From NCBI GenBank assembly GCA_963575745.1, contig CAUYUJ010010491.1:346494-410493 (forward strand): a DNA stretch of 64,000 nucleotides, in the 5' to 3' direction. Positions 1 to 10,739 of this stretch are shown piece after piece. How positions within the stretch are numbered: the first letter of the stretch is position 1; the number at the start of each line of letters is the position of its first letter. Made by a program: the position numbers and the translations under genes. This stretch comes from Prorocentrum cordatum (Eukaryota; Sar; Dinophyceae; Prorocentrales; Prorocentraceae). The notes below the pieces were generated by a model, which worked only from the letters and a program-made list of their open reading frames with translations, was not told where the DNA came from and ran no database searches.

Positions 1-640
1 CGCTGGGCCTCCCAGGAGCCCACGAAAGTGGCGACAGCTTCGCAGATCGGAGCCCCCCAGGGGACAGCGAGGTCTCGTGGTGATCTGCGCAAGACGCACC
101 TCCGCTGGGCCTCCCAGGAAGCCCACGAAAGTGGCGACAGCTTCGCAGATCGCTGCACCGAAGGGGACGGCGAGGTCTCGCAATGATCTGCGTAAGACGC
201 ACCTTCGTTGAGCCTCCGAGGGGCCCACGAAAATGGCGACAGCTTCGCAGATCGGAGCCCCCCAGGGCATGTCGAGGTCTCGTGGTGATCTGCGTAAGAC
301 GTACCTCTGCTGGGCCTCCCAGGGGCCCACGGAAGTGGCGACAGTTTCGCAGATCGCTGCTCCCCAGGGGACGGCGAGGTCTCGTGATAACCTGCGTAAG
401 ATGTACCTCCGAGGGGCCCACGAAAGTGGCGACAGTTTCGCAGATCACAGGCCCCCAGGGGACGGCGAGGTCACGTGGTGATCTGCGTAAGACGCACCTC
501 CGCTGGGCCTCCCGGAAGCCCACGAAAGTGGCGACAGCTTCGCAGATCGCAGCCCCCCAGGGGACGGCGAGGTCTCGTGGTAATCAGCGTAAGACGTACT
601 TCTGCTGGGCCTCCCAGGGGCCCACGGCATCTCCTCTGCG
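1..640 (+). repeat. 102-bp minisatellite, about seven units
   Basis: Head-to-tail units of about 102 bp. A CGCTGGGCCTCCCAGGAG-like start recurs near positions 1, 103, 206, 308, 501 and 603; the unit near 403 is truncated. Each unit also contains CGCAGATCG and GACGGCGAGGTCTCG. Because 102 is divisible by three, both strands stay open over several units, but the translations are low-complexity repeats and I do not call them genes. The same family recurs at 59.1-59.4 kb in the same orientation. Confidence 0.9.
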
Positions 641-954
641 CAAGTGGGGACACCCGAGCTAGCCGCGGGCACGAAGCAGGACGCAGGCGGGAGGAGACTG
701 GGAGAGGAGGGAGAAGGGAGGCGAAAGGATGAGGAGTGCGAGGAGAGGGCGAGAAGGAGAAGGAGAAGGACGGGGCAGTCAGTGCTCTATTCAAAACAAA
801 TACCCAGCCAAGGAAGGGTTGAGAAAAACCCTGCGACGTACCAAACCCATCTACAACCATTGGGAAAACAGTTGGAAGGGGGAGATGCAAAAGGAAGACG
901 AAAAGTAAAGAATTTGACTTCGCGCTGTGGCCCCGAGAGTGGCCACATATGCGC
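641..954 (+). other. purine-rich tract and hairpin 'tail' module
   Basis: No gene seen. Positions 660-780 are strongly purine-rich (GGAGGAGAC, GAGAAGGAG). At about 783-825 a segment containing ACAAATACCCAGCC and GGGTTGAG resembles the tail modules at 1.6, 32.46, 33.82, 35.43 and 47.78 kb. A possible second hairpin, CCCAT...ATTGGG, follows near 845-872. The order minisatellite, purine tract, hairpin recurs elsewhere in the window. Confidence 0.5.
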
Positions 955-1520
955 AGTGGCCAGCCCCCGAGAAGAGGGCGAGGTCCCGCTAGCGTCTGCG
1001 CGGGACACCACTCCGCTGGACCCCGCAGCAGCCCCACGACTACGGTGACACTTTCACAGCTCGCAGCCCCCAGGGGCGAGCGAGGTCCCACCTGATCTGC
1101 GCGGAGCACCATTCCGCTGAGCCTCCCTGGAGCCCACGATAGTGACGACAGTCGCGCAGTGGCCAACCCCCGATGGGAGGACGAGGTCCCACCTGGATCT
1201 GCGTGGGACACCACTCCGCCGAGCCTCTCAGGAGCCCACGACAATGGCGACGGTTGCGCAGTGGCCAACCCCGCAGCGACTGGCGAAGTCCCGCCCGGAT
1301 TTGCGCCTGTGGGCCACGATCTGCGTAAGAGGCGCGCCAAAATGGGAGCGGAGGTGCTCTGCGGACGCACGCAACGGCCCTATGGGGCGCGATCCGTGCG
1401 AAGGGTGTGCCGACATGGGCGCGGCGACGGGTTGCCGATGCATCCAGGGGGCCATAGAGGGGGATCTCCCCATGGGCCACGATCCGCGTGCGTGGTTTGC
1501 TGAATTTGGTGGTAATACGA
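955..1520 (+). repeat. degenerate minisatellite remnants
   Basis: Positions 955-1340 hold decayed ~100-bp units of the 102-bp family (CGCAGTGGCCA, GCGAGGTCCC, CCACTCCGC). Positions 1310-1500 change to units with GGGCCACGAT and GGTGTGCCGACATGGG, which look like decayed copies of the GGGGCCACGAAAC family. No coding evidence. Confidence 0.6.
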
Positions 1521-1640
1521 CGTGGGAGAGGGAGGAAGAGGAGGAGGAGGAGGAGGGAGCGGGAGGCAGGAGCTGTGAGGAGACACGCAGCGCGGCGGAG
1601 TAAAAACGACGACCCAACACTCAGCAATGTTGGGAGATTC
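1521..1640 (+). other. purine tract plus hairpin tail module
   Basis: A GAGGAAGAGGAGG-type purine tract is followed at about 1610-1637 by CCCAACACTCAGCAATGTTGGG split as a 7-bp stem (CCCAACA/TGTTGGG) with an 8-nt loop. It occupies the same place, after a minisatellite, as the modules at 32.46, 35.43 and 47.78 kb. Confidence 0.55.
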
Positions 1641-1829
1641 AATTGGCCATCCGCAACATGCCAGCCCCAGACGGTATAAGCGCCGATACACATGACACAA
1701 TCAAAAGATGGAACCGCCATATGGTACAACCAGAATGCACGCGAATCAGAAAAGCGAAAACAGTCAGAAACGACAAGTGTTACTGCCAGACGGCCTGCGG
1801 GGGGAAATAGAGACATCGAGAAACTAGCA

Positions 1830-2235
1830 TGACTTGCCCTTGGCTCTTCAGCGGGGAACTGCTTTCTCTCTCTCTCTCTCTCTCTCCGAAGCTCGCTGGT
1901 CAAAGCGATTCAGATCCGAGGCAAGAAGGGCGGGTGCCTCGACTCGCCACTTTCTGAAGCCACACCCTGGCGAAGAGAAAAAAAGGAGAACAGGGAGGTC
2001 GAGCCAGGCGACTCGGAAGGGAAGCCAGGATGACTTCAGAGCAACACCAGTGGGGTCCGATGAGACCGACACCCCAAAACCCCGCTAAGTCATTACTGCG
2101 CACGCGCCCCCATGATTGACCCTTCGTTTTTCAGCGTGGAACTGTTATCTCTACTAAGCTCGCTAGTCAAAGCGACTCGGATCCGAGGCAAGAGGGGTGG
2201 GCGCCTCGACTCGCCACTCCCTGAAGCCACACCCA
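1830..2235 (+). repeat. diverged direct repeat pair, about 140 bp
   Basis: The segment starting CATGACTTGCCC near 1829 and the one starting CATGATTGACCC near 2111 share a long stretch ending GAAGCCACACCC. The shared core is GATCCGAGGCAAGA...CCTCGACTCGCCACT. The first copy contains a (TC)n run near 1862-1887. The spacing is about 280 bp. Function unknown. Confidence 0.7.
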
Positions 2236-2880
2236 AATCATATTTCCAACACAGAAGCCGTGCTCACACCGCAAGGTAGCGCGCCCGCAGGGCGCTTCAA
2301 ACAGTGTAAACGACAGTATCGTGGAAACAGGCGGGGATTAGTTCCGACGGGCGAAGGCGGGAGGCATGTTTCCTGCGGCCGTTTCGGGCCCTTACGCCAG
2401 GGCACTGTAGCCCTAAGCAGGTCACGTCGGCGGGCAAAACGCTGCTGACAGACGTAGCGACGCAATCCCTAGAGACCCACTGGTATCTACACATGTGAGA
2501 GAGTAGGGGCACGGAAAAGAGCACGGGAAATCGGGCAGCAACATGCTCACTCACGGATTTGCAACAGCTGACCGCCTTTGGGAGACCGAGACACTCTACA
2601 TCTGAGATCAACCGAACGAGATCTCGACAAAGCCTGACTCTGTATCGAGACGAGGACGCCGCCGATCTTACCCCGCCGCATGTCCGATCTGAGTCTGAAT
2701 GCAACGCAATCCGATATGCTCGGGTCAGCAATCTACCTCACCAGAAAGCCCACTGCAACCACCTGCGACGGTGCACTGAACTGGTGGCCGACGACCAGAA
2801 TGAACAAACATCGCTCGCCGATCGGGAATGCAAAGCGGGCGCTGGCAGCACTTGGCCGCGCACGCACCGGGATCTCCACG
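2236..2880. other. no recognisable feature
   Basis: I see no domain, strong repeat or RNA gene here. Short open frames exist on both strands, but none resembles a family I know. The stretch lies just 3' of the recombinase fossil on the minus strand, so it may hold that element's 3' end. Confidence 0.4.
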
Positions 2881-4250
2881 AATCTCTCCTCGCACAGCTC
2901 TGCGCGTTGTCGCGGCCAACTCGAATGTGCCACCCATGTCGAACTGAGCCTCGCCCCCCTCGTACCTCGCCACGGATTTGTCCGACTTCCAGCCTCCCCT
3001 CTCCATGGCCTCCGCCAAAGCACGACGACGAGAGGCCATGTCCGAGCTGGCGCCGCTTCGCCTGGCCTGGCACACTACTAAGTGGAACAGCAGGTCGCGG
3101 GCGGCTCGCTGCGCAGCTGCCGCCAGCTGAGGGCAGCTGAATGGACACGCCCCCCAGGCGGCCGCGACCTGAGGGCCTGGAGCACGGGGGCCAGGCTGAC
3201 CCACCAGTCGTGGCCCAGCTCGATCGTCACGTCGAACTCCTCTGCATTGGAGGGAACTCCCTCGGCCTCGGGGTTCAGCTGCAGCGCCCAGTAAGTGGCG
3301 ACTCAGCTGGGAGGGTACAAGTACTCGGGCCTGAGCTCGATCAGCTGGATCGGGCGCGCGCAGGTGCTCCACATTAGGCAGGTGAACAACGCCATGTCGC
3401 ACCGCCCCACACTGCAGAGCCTGTTGACGATGGCGCACCAGACTGGCCACGCCTCGGGCAGGCGGGAAGTCGAGGGGCTCAGATTCTCCCACCCCTTCAA
3501 GGCCCTCCAGCTGCGCTGCAACGCATGTGGGCCCTGCCCCCCCGCCCCGCCCGCGGCCGAGCGCGAACCACTCCTGCCAGCAACTACATGCCCCGCGCCG
3601 CCGCCACGCCCTTCTTGATCTGGCGATCGATGCACTGGACCAGTCAATCGTCCAGATCTTTCATCGGCACGTCCGCCACCCGAGCCACGCCACTGCACAA
3701 GCTGAACTGGTGAACCTCCTGGGCGCACTGGGCTTCGGTCCGAGGCCTCACCGCGGCATGCTCGCCCAGTGCCAGGCGGGAAAGCTCCGGGGGCGCCTCG
3801 GGCGCCAACAGCTTCATCAACGTGTCCCGCTTCTTGGGAGGGAGCGCCCGCCGCCGCGCAGCTGTCGTCGCACTCCTCTCCTCGCTTTCCGAGATCGATG
3901 CCTCTTGGAACCGCGGGTCCGTCTTGATCCGCGCCCTCAGCTGCTCGAGGATGAGCCTCACCTCGGCGTCTGAGAAGCCAGGCCGGCAGGCACCGCGGAC
4001 CAGAGCAGCGACGCCGAGTGGCACCCCCGACTTGAGGACTCGGGAAGTGCGCCGCGGCGATGCGGATGGCCCTCGCGGACCTGCCCGTCGGAACCTTCCA
4101 AGAACCCCCCTCACGAAGAACCCAAAATTCCCGGAACCTCCCAAAAAACCATCCGAGAACCCTCCCCACGGAGGACCCAGGAGGGGTTGGCCGAACTGCC
4201 GCACCCAACTGCCTCGGGGACACCGCTGATGGGGGCGCCGCATGACGGAT
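2881..4250 (-). pseudogene. tyrosine recombinase fossil, DIRS/Crypton-like
   Basis: Reading on the minus strand across at least two frame changes, an N-terminal region (ELSRLALGEHAAV, SGVARVADVPMKDLDD) leads to a core whose WCAIVNRLC and STCARP segments match the place of the first catalytic Arg in YRs (about 3337-3372). The C-terminal box GGWKSDKSVARYEGG keeps the Tyr nucleophile (2962-2964). The position of the second-box His (RHSG in the DIRS copy at 17.96 kb) reads RRSG here (3058-3060). YR enzymes cut and rejoin DNA through a 3'-phosphotyrosine link. The domain lies directly 3' of a C5-methyltransferase-like region. The frame changes and the missing His argue that it is dead. Confidence 0.75.
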
Positions 4251-5190
4251 TTGTGGGCGTTCTGCACGGGGGCCACCGTTTCCGACTACGATGATCTGGA
4301 TGTCGGGGCGCCTTCTGGCAGCAGCGAGACAGGCGAGGGGCGCGGCGAAGAAATTCACGGAGCGCCTTCCCGCTAGCCCGTCGACGCCCCCGCACGCGCC
4401 GGCCGCGGCGAGATTGTTGCACGGGCTGCCCACGACGATCAGTAGGAGGCTGCCCGAGGGAAGCGAGTCCAGGCACCTCGTCCAGGAGGGGGGCCCCAGG
4501 CCCGCGGGGCGGAAGAGGTCCGACGCGCCCCCCGCGAGTTGGGCGCGCGGGGGGCCGCCGTCAGCGGGGGGTAGCGCGCCGCCGGTAGCGACCGACGCGC
4601 TGCGCCGCTTCGGCGTTGTTCTCGGCGAAGACCGACAAGGCGAAGCGGCTGGAGGGGCCCATTCTGCTGACTAGGTCACCTGCTGCGTAACGGGCGATGC
4701 CCCAGCCGTCGAAGAGGGACACCAAGTGAAATGGCTGTCCGCCCGGGGCGCCCGCGAGCACCGGGCGCGGCATTGCGGAGGGCACGGGAGATCGGCTACT
4801 CGCGCGCCGGCGAGTTGCGCGAGGTCCATCTCGCGACTCCGATGGACGACCAGAGATCCGGCCACGTCCCAGGCTGCGCCCCCTTCCAGGTGGGTCACGG
4901 CGTCCTGCTGCTCGAGGGCGCGGAGCGCGTCGGTGATTTGGGCGTTGCCCATACCAGCTAATTTGTAAGCAGCTAGAAAGGCGTCGGGGAAGGGCGACTG
5001 GCGAGATGCTGGCGTCGCCCTGTCTGTGCCTGTCCCATAGCTTTTGCAAGACGTCGATGGCCGCCAGCTGCGAGGTGGGCTCGTCCGTGGGGGGGTCATG
5101 CTCGCGGCGCCGCCCTCTTCGCGACCTGGGGTTGGCGTTGTCGCGTGGGCCGGGGGCGGGGCGTCTGACCCCCCTTCTGTTTTCATCGTG
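4250..5190 (-). pseudogene. C5-cytosine methyltransferase-like domain, frameshifted
   Basis: The minus strand encodes HLVSLFDGWGIARYA (about 4686-4727), which matches motif I (SLFDGxG, S-adenosylmethionine binding) of C5 MTases. FAENNAEAAQRV follows. After a frame change, IVVGSPCNNLA (about 4413-4440) matches motif IV with the PC dipeptide that carries the catalytic Cys. IIVVGNGG is where motif VI (ENV) is expected, with Gly in place of Glu, followed by frame loss. A further segment, FPDAFLAAYKLAGMGN, precedes the MTase. The order MTase then tyrosine recombinase on one strand suggests one mobile unit. C5-MTase capture by dinoflagellate retrotransposons is known in general; this YR linkage is my inference. 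Confidence 0.65.
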
Positions 5191-8100
5191 GTCTGACCTT
5201 GCGCCCGAGCGTCTGCCTGCCGTTCGGGGCCGCTGCCTGGCGGCGCCAGGTAGGTGGGCCGCGGCCCTTCGGAGTAGTTAAGTCTGGAATAGCTGGCACT
5301 CGGGAGCCCCCCCTCGGTGGATTGGGCGCCGCGCTGCCACCAGTGGGTGGTGCAGGCGCGGGAGCGGGCGCCTGGCTGCGCTGGTGCGTCGGCACGCTGG
5401 GGGCGGTGGCCGGGGGGATTGTGTCGGACGGGGCAGTCTCCTGTCGAGCAGGGGTAGCCTGCGGGCCCGGCGCTGCCCGATGTGCACTGGCCTCCGCCTC
5501 AGCAGGGGGCGGGGCACTGGGGGCGCTCGCAGGGTCTTGACGCAGCAGTCTGCGAGCTGGGGCAAGCTGGGCCGCGATCTCCTACTGCTGCTCCTCCAAG
5601 AGGCGGGCCCCGGCTCCAACCACGACCGCGCGACGCAGCACGGCCATCGAGAGGAAGGCGAAAGGGGATTCTGGGGAACGCGGGGGACCACCGCTGCCAC
5701 CGCGGAGAACGCGTAGGCCAGCGCAGGCAGCGCCCATGGAGGTGGCTGCGTTCCTAGCGCTTAATGGATCTCGCCCTGGCGCCCCCTATGCCTTGAGGGG
5801 GTAGGCTGGCCAAGTGTGCCCCGAGCAATTCTGAGAGGTGGGAAGGCGCGCCAGCGCTGGAGAAAACGCGCCTGACTCGCCCGTCAAGCTGCGGCAGGCA
5901 CGCGCACCAGGCGACGTCGCTGAGGAGGCGCTGCCACCCGCCGACCTTGTCCGAGCTGCTGAGCTGCCGCGCCACCTGTTCCTCCGTAGCTGCGGCCGCG
6001 CTGGCCAGGGCGGCGCCTATCCTTCGGGGGGCGGCGTCGCAGTCCCTCTCCATGCATGCTGGCGGTGCAGCGGGGGGGGGGGGGCGTCGCCCCGTCCTAG
6101 GGGGTCGGCTGCGGTTCTGGTGTTGACTGTGCCTGGAGGGGGATGTGGAGGTCCCCCCTGGAGCTGCCCACCCCCGGCGGCGGCTTCCTGGGGCCTCGAC
6201 GGTTGAGCGGCTCAGGCGCTGAGGCCTGCGCCCCCGCAGGGGCCGGCGAGCCCGGACCGCTGGCGGTGGGGAGCCGGGAGGGTCCGAGGCACGGGCCGCG
6301 CCTGAGGCTGGCCTGCCAGCGCCTGGGGGAACTTCTCAAGAGACAGGGGCGGCCGCGCGCGGCTGCTCTGCGCCGCCGGTCGCGGCGCCGGCGGGGGGGG
6401 GGCTCCGTCTGGGCCTCCGCCGCCGGGGTTGAGCTGGGATTGGGGCGCGCTTCCGCGGGGGGAGCGCGCGGGCCAGCGGACCGCCCCCGCCCGGGTGCTC
6501 TCGGGGCTCTTCCCGGGTCCACCGTTTGCCGGTCATCCCAGTGTTGCTGGGCGACCCTCTCCTGCAAGGCGCGCGGGATCCGCGCGGTGCCTGGCTAACT
6601 GGGGGCCGCGACCCCGTCGACGTCGGAGCCTCGGGGCCCTGGCACCTCACGGTGGTGGGCGCGGGCGGAGTAGCTCGGATCAGGTAGGTTGGGGGGCCAA
6701 CCACTGGGCGGAGGGGGGCAGTCTCAGACCCTCCTCGGATCCCGAGCTCTCCAATCAGCTGGTAGACGCGATCGCGGTCTAGGCGTGCTGGGCTAGCGAG
6801 CTGGAGCGCACTATTGGACGCCCCTGGATATGCCTGTCCATCTTGTAGCTGAGGCGGGCGAGGATGCCCCCTGCCAAATCGCGAACCCGGTGCGTTGGGA
6901 GGCAGGCCCTGCAGGTACCAATCACGCCCTGCGCGGCTGCGAGCGAATGCTGGGGCGGTGGGAGGCCAGTGTCTGCAGCGGGGAGGGCTCTGGTGACATG
7001 GGCGAGAGTTTCGGTGGGGTCTGGGAAGCGAGTGGGCCCGGCTGGGCCTGGCTCGGGGCGGAGGGAGGCGGCGGTCTTGGGCGGGAGCGGGGGGGGGGGC
7101 CCACGCGCCGTCGTCATTCTGATATCAGCGGGCGCAGGGACGGGAGGCGATTGGGCGGGCTGTCTCGCCACCGGGGCGGTTCCGCTTACCAGCTGCATCC
7201 GCGGGCGAACGCGGGGCCGCCGCCCCCCACGCGCGGCCGCCCGAAGGTCGGCGCCCGCGGGGAGCACCACCGTCACCCGAGTTGGTAGGGCGGCGTGGAG
7301 AAGAGCGGTTTCGCCCTCTGCACTGACGTTGATCGCCCCCCTGCCGAGGCGGTCGGAGAAGTCGCCCAGGAATTGAAGCGCATCCGCTCCTGCAGCGTCG
7401 CGTCGGAGGGCAGCTTCTCGGTTCTCAAGCCACTCCCGGGCAAAGGGGGGGAGCGCGGGTTTGACACTGGCGGGGGGCCTTTGCGGGAGGGGCCAGACGC
7501 GAGCAGTCTTGCCCCGACCGACCCGACGGTGGCGGAGAAGAAGCGGAGAGCGCGGCACCCCGGCAGACATGGGCCCGGGCGCATGCGGCGCGCTTGGGGG
7601 TCACCAAGTTGTACGCCGCGGGCGCCCCGCGCGCTGACCTCGAGGACCTGGGGGCGGGATGCCGCTCTGGAGGCCCTGCGGATCTCGACGCAGGTCACCT
7701 CGCCCAGGTGCGCGCGGACCGAGGCGGGGGTGCCCGCGGCGCCGCGGCCTGGCTCCCGCGCGGGCGTCGCTGGAAAGACGCGGACCGATTGCGCGCCGAC
7801 GTCGATGCAGCTATTGCCCGCAAAAGCGGCAGCCATGATGTCTGACGCAAGTGGCCCGATGCGGACTTGCGCCATCTGTTGGTACTCTGCGGCGCCTGGG
7901 AACCAGGCAAATACTGCGGTGATCTGCTCGACCGCCCCGACCCATGCGGCGGCCTCCACTGCGCCCATCACCCTCGAGGGGGCGCGCTGCCGGAGGTCCG
8001 CCAGGTCCCAGCGGAGGTGGAACCCCTGCTCTGGGTCCGCAAGCCCGATGAAAAAGGGGCCGCCGCCCCAAGGGCCCCCCATGAGGATCCGACAAGGGGG

Positions 8101-8340
8101 CGCGGCGACATGGCCCCTCTCTCTGCCTGAGACCCTGGGGGCCGCGCCCCAGAGGTGGCGGATGACGAGGGCGGCAGTCCTTCCAGAAGCTTGCAGGAGC
8201 AAGAGCCCGGCGCCGCAGACCCCGACGCGGCAGCCCAGGGCGCGAGCGGCCGCGGCCGCGACGGCTTGCCCCAGAGGGATGGGGGGGCGGGGACGGGGAC
8301 ATGCACTGAGTCGCTGGACTCGCACATGCGCCACGCGCAC
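5191..8340 (-). pseudogene. unrecognised decayed coding region upstream of the MTase/YR
   Basis: Several minus-strand frames look protein-like but match no family I know. They include 5754-6053 (SDKVGGWQRLLSDVAWCAC), 6779-7570 (LPPFAREWLENREAALRRD, then ALQFLGDFSDRLGRG) and 7273-8340 (GGPFFIGLADPEQGFHLRW, then AVFAWFPGAAEYQQMAQVR). The best-looking frame changes several times, as in a decayed long ORF or a gene with introns. I see no RT, RNase H or DDE integrase motif. Parts between 5190-5750 and 6060-6770 are proline/arginine-rich in every frame and may be linker or non-coding. Confidence 0.4.
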
Positions 8341-8353
8341 GCAAGGGGAGCGG

Positions 8354-9439
8354 CTACGGTGGCCCGCTGCATTTCGGCGCGTAGGGCGTCGAGTGGGGCG
8401 CGGCCCGGGGCGCCGGGGCGCCGCGCTGCGCGGGGGGCCCTGGCTGGTAGCGCACTACGCGGTGTAACAAAAGATCCGGCCCTTGGCGGAGCAGGTGGGC
8501 CCTCTTGGGGAGGGGAAATTCAGCGGTGACCCAGTGGACCTGCGCGCGGCCGGTGCCCACTATCTCCCCTTCCCCACGCATGAGCTCAGCGACGATCGCG
8601 TCGTTGGTGGACTGCGGAACCAAGACGCGCAGGGCGTCGCTCGCGTCTGCCCACGGCCCACCCCAGTCGACTACAATAGAGGGGGGGATAAAGGCACGGA
8701 GAGGCCGATCTGCAATGTCGAACCGCGCGGCGAGCAGTTGCATCAGCGGGGAAGAGGTGCGCCCAATCCGATAGAGGGGGGCCCAACCGGAAGCATGCGG
8801 GAGATCCCCCCAGCTGCTCTGGCCCTCCAATGCGCGCAGGCGACGGTGGTGAGCTCGACTGGGTCGGGCCAGCCAGGAGTGGGCACTACTTCGGATCCCA
8901 GGGCAAGGATGGCGGCGGGCCCTCCAGCCGTTGGCATGGCTGGCACCTGCATCCACCAGGAGGGCGCCGGGGGGGCGCGTGGCTTGTCCTGGCCCGCTGT
9001 TCCTGTGGCCCGCAACCAATGCTTTAGTCTGCCCCCAGGCATCGGGGCCGGCAATGGCGAAGGTACAATAGGTTTCGTCTGCAAGGCGCTCCCCCACGTG
9101 AATTCTCGGAGTGATGGTCAAGTCGGCTGCGACGGCCCTGGCGGCGGTAGCTAGCACCGCTGCGGGAAAGACAGGGCGGCCCGAGCTCCTCGCGGAGGAG
9201 TCTGGAGGGGCCCGAGCCAAATGGAGAGCCCATCTGTCCAGGCAGACGATGGGCGCACTTCTGATGCGCTCCAGCCTGGACGGGGGGAGCAGGGCTCGAG
9301 CCAATGCTGCTCGGGCTGCGCGTACCGCGGGCGCCCTGTTGGCCGTCGCCTGCCGAGGGGCCGGCGCCTGGATTCGGACCTCCGCCTGGGTCAGGAGCGG
9401 CGTCGGGCGGACCTCCGTCGACCTGCGCGGCGACCCCAT
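8354..9439 (-). CDS. unrecognised ORF, 361 codons
   Basis: A single open minus-strand frame without known motifs. Protein-like segments include RLADETYCTFAIAGPDAW, FDIADRPLRAFIPPSIVVDW and QVHWVTAEFPLPKRAHLLR, the last about 50 residues from the end. Its 5' part overlaps the RING ORF in another frame, and the text reads as if one protein continues from RING to this ORF through a frame change near 9.42 kb. It is probably the middle of the element that ends in the MTase and recombinase. No function assigned. Confidence 0.45.
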   Translation of the reverse strand: MGSPRRSTEVRPTPLLTQAEVRIQAPAPRQATANRAPAVRAARAALARALLPPSRLERIRSAPIVCLDRWALHLARAPPDSSARSSGRPVFPAAVLATAARAVAADLTITPRIHVGERLADETYCTFAIAGPDAWGQTKALVAGHRNSGPGQATRPPGALLVDAGASHANGWRARRHPCPGIRSSAHSWLARPSRAHHRRLRALEGQSSWGDLPHASGWAPLYRIGRTSSPLMQLLAARFDIADRPLRAFIPPSIVVDWGGPWADASDALRVLVPQSTNDAIVAELMRGEGEIVGTGRAQVHWVTAEFPLPKRAHLLRQGPDLLLHRVVRYQPGPPAQRGAPAPRAAPHSTPYAPKCSGPP

Positions 9440-10379
9440 GGGTAGAGCTGGCTGTTCTTTGGGTGGTGATGTGCTGCTGGATGGCGCGTACGTCGCTGAC
9501 AGTCAGGCACGTGTCTAGGCGCCCTGTCGCGAGCTTGAGCTGGGGCCCTACTGCTTGCACAGCGGCGGCCACCTCCGCGTAGGTTGGACGGGGGGGGATC
9601 TGCGGCGCGCCCACATCTCCGGCCGGCACGGCGGCGGCCAAGGCAGCTCTGTCGGTACCAGGGGGGGCACCTACATTCAGTGCGAGGACGCCTCTGTCGC
9701 CCGCGCGACACTGAGGGCACCAAATGGACATGGACGGGCCCCCGCTTCGGAAGACAGCGGGTTGGTGAACCCCCCACTCCTCGATGCAGGACTGGCGGAA
9801 AAGGCGGCCGCAGGGAACGACCGCGGAGGCTGGGCCTGAGAGGGATGAGTGGCATATCACGCACGTCCTGTCCTGATCGGAGGTGTCCCAGGGTGGGGTG
9901 CCGGCGCTGCATGAGGCGGGCTTGGCGGCGGGGCTGCTGCTGTCGGGCAGGGGAGTGCGAGCGTTGCGGAGAGCTCGTTTGAGAGCGCCGGCCACGGCCC
10001 AGGCGCTGCCGCTGGCTTCGCGCGCGGTGGCAGTTGCAAGCAGACCGAGATGCTGGATGATTGTCCTGAGCTGCTCCCTTTTGAAAAGCTCAAAGGGAGT
10101 AAGGAGGCTAGGCGCGCCGTTGTGCTCGACAACCCTGGAGAGGTCGGCGGGGGCGTGCGCGTTGGCAACGCGGGGCCATCTTGCCAGCACTCCGAACGGC
10201 CTCGTCGCCACTCCGCGGACCTGCAGGAGGGGCTGTAGCAGAGGAGCGAGCTCTCTCTGGGGGGTACGCCTCGTATCGCAGTCGCCTGCTCGTTGGGCGG
10301 CGTCGCCGCCAATGGAGCTCGGGTCCGCGGGTGGGGCGGGCGGCTGGATACCCGCGGCCTCGTCGCCCCTCTGCGCCAT
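9400..10379 (-). CDS. RING-like zinc-finger protein with both RING His replaced by Arg
   Basis: The minus-strand frame starts at Met 10379 and stays open to 9024. After about 170 residues it shows a RING pattern: CVIC (about 9,853-9,866), then VPCGRLFRQSCIEEW, then WCPQC (about 9,712-9,726). In a RING-H2 domain, CGH.FH..C would be expected. Here both His positions are Arg, each codon CGC (9804-9806 and 9795-9797). RING domains bind two zinc ions and recruit E2 ubiquitin-conjugating enzymes; loss of two ligands should disrupt this. The ORF starts seven bases after an upstream 94-codon ORF stops. The tail after about 9,420 is probably read in the next frame. Confidence 0.6.
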
Positions 10380-10385
10380 GTCCAG

Positions 10386-10670
10386 CTACCTAATGATGTC
10401 GTCCATGAGCCAGTCGTCGCCGACCCCGGTGGGCTGCTGATTGCTGCCTACGGGGGGGCGCTGGGGGTCTGGCGTTCTGTCAAACTGCCCGCGACGCGGG
10501 GCCTCCCAAGGCCTGGGCAGCGGGGCCGGACCGTCGCCGCCAGGGAGGGGCTGCGGGGAGCTCCGAGGGCCGTCACTGCCGTTGTTCCTCGCTGCTCTCG
10601 CGCGGGCGCCGAGGAGGGCATCGGCGGGGCCCAGGACAGTCATCATGCGCTCCTGTAATCTTGGCGCCAT
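10386..10670 (-). CDS. small unrecognised ORF, 94 codons
   Basis: Open from Met 10670 to a stop at 10386, just ahead of the RING ORF on the same strand. It contains MMTVLGPADALLGARARAA, a Pro/Gly/Arg-rich middle and an acidic end (DDWLMDDIIR). The stop followed directly by the RING ORF's Met suggests either consecutive cistrons or one protein interrupted by a nonsense mutation. No family recognised. Confidence 0.35.
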   Translation of the reverse strand: MAPRLQERMMTVLGPADALLGARARAARNNGSDGPRSSPQPLPGGDGPAPLPRPWEAPRRGQFDRTPDPQRPPVGSNQQPTGVGDDWLMDDIIR

Positions 10671-10739
10671 GCATCTACCAAGGTGCGGGGCGGGGAGGGG
10701 GTGTTCCCGCGAGGGAGCTGGAGCTTGTGCTGGTTAGTT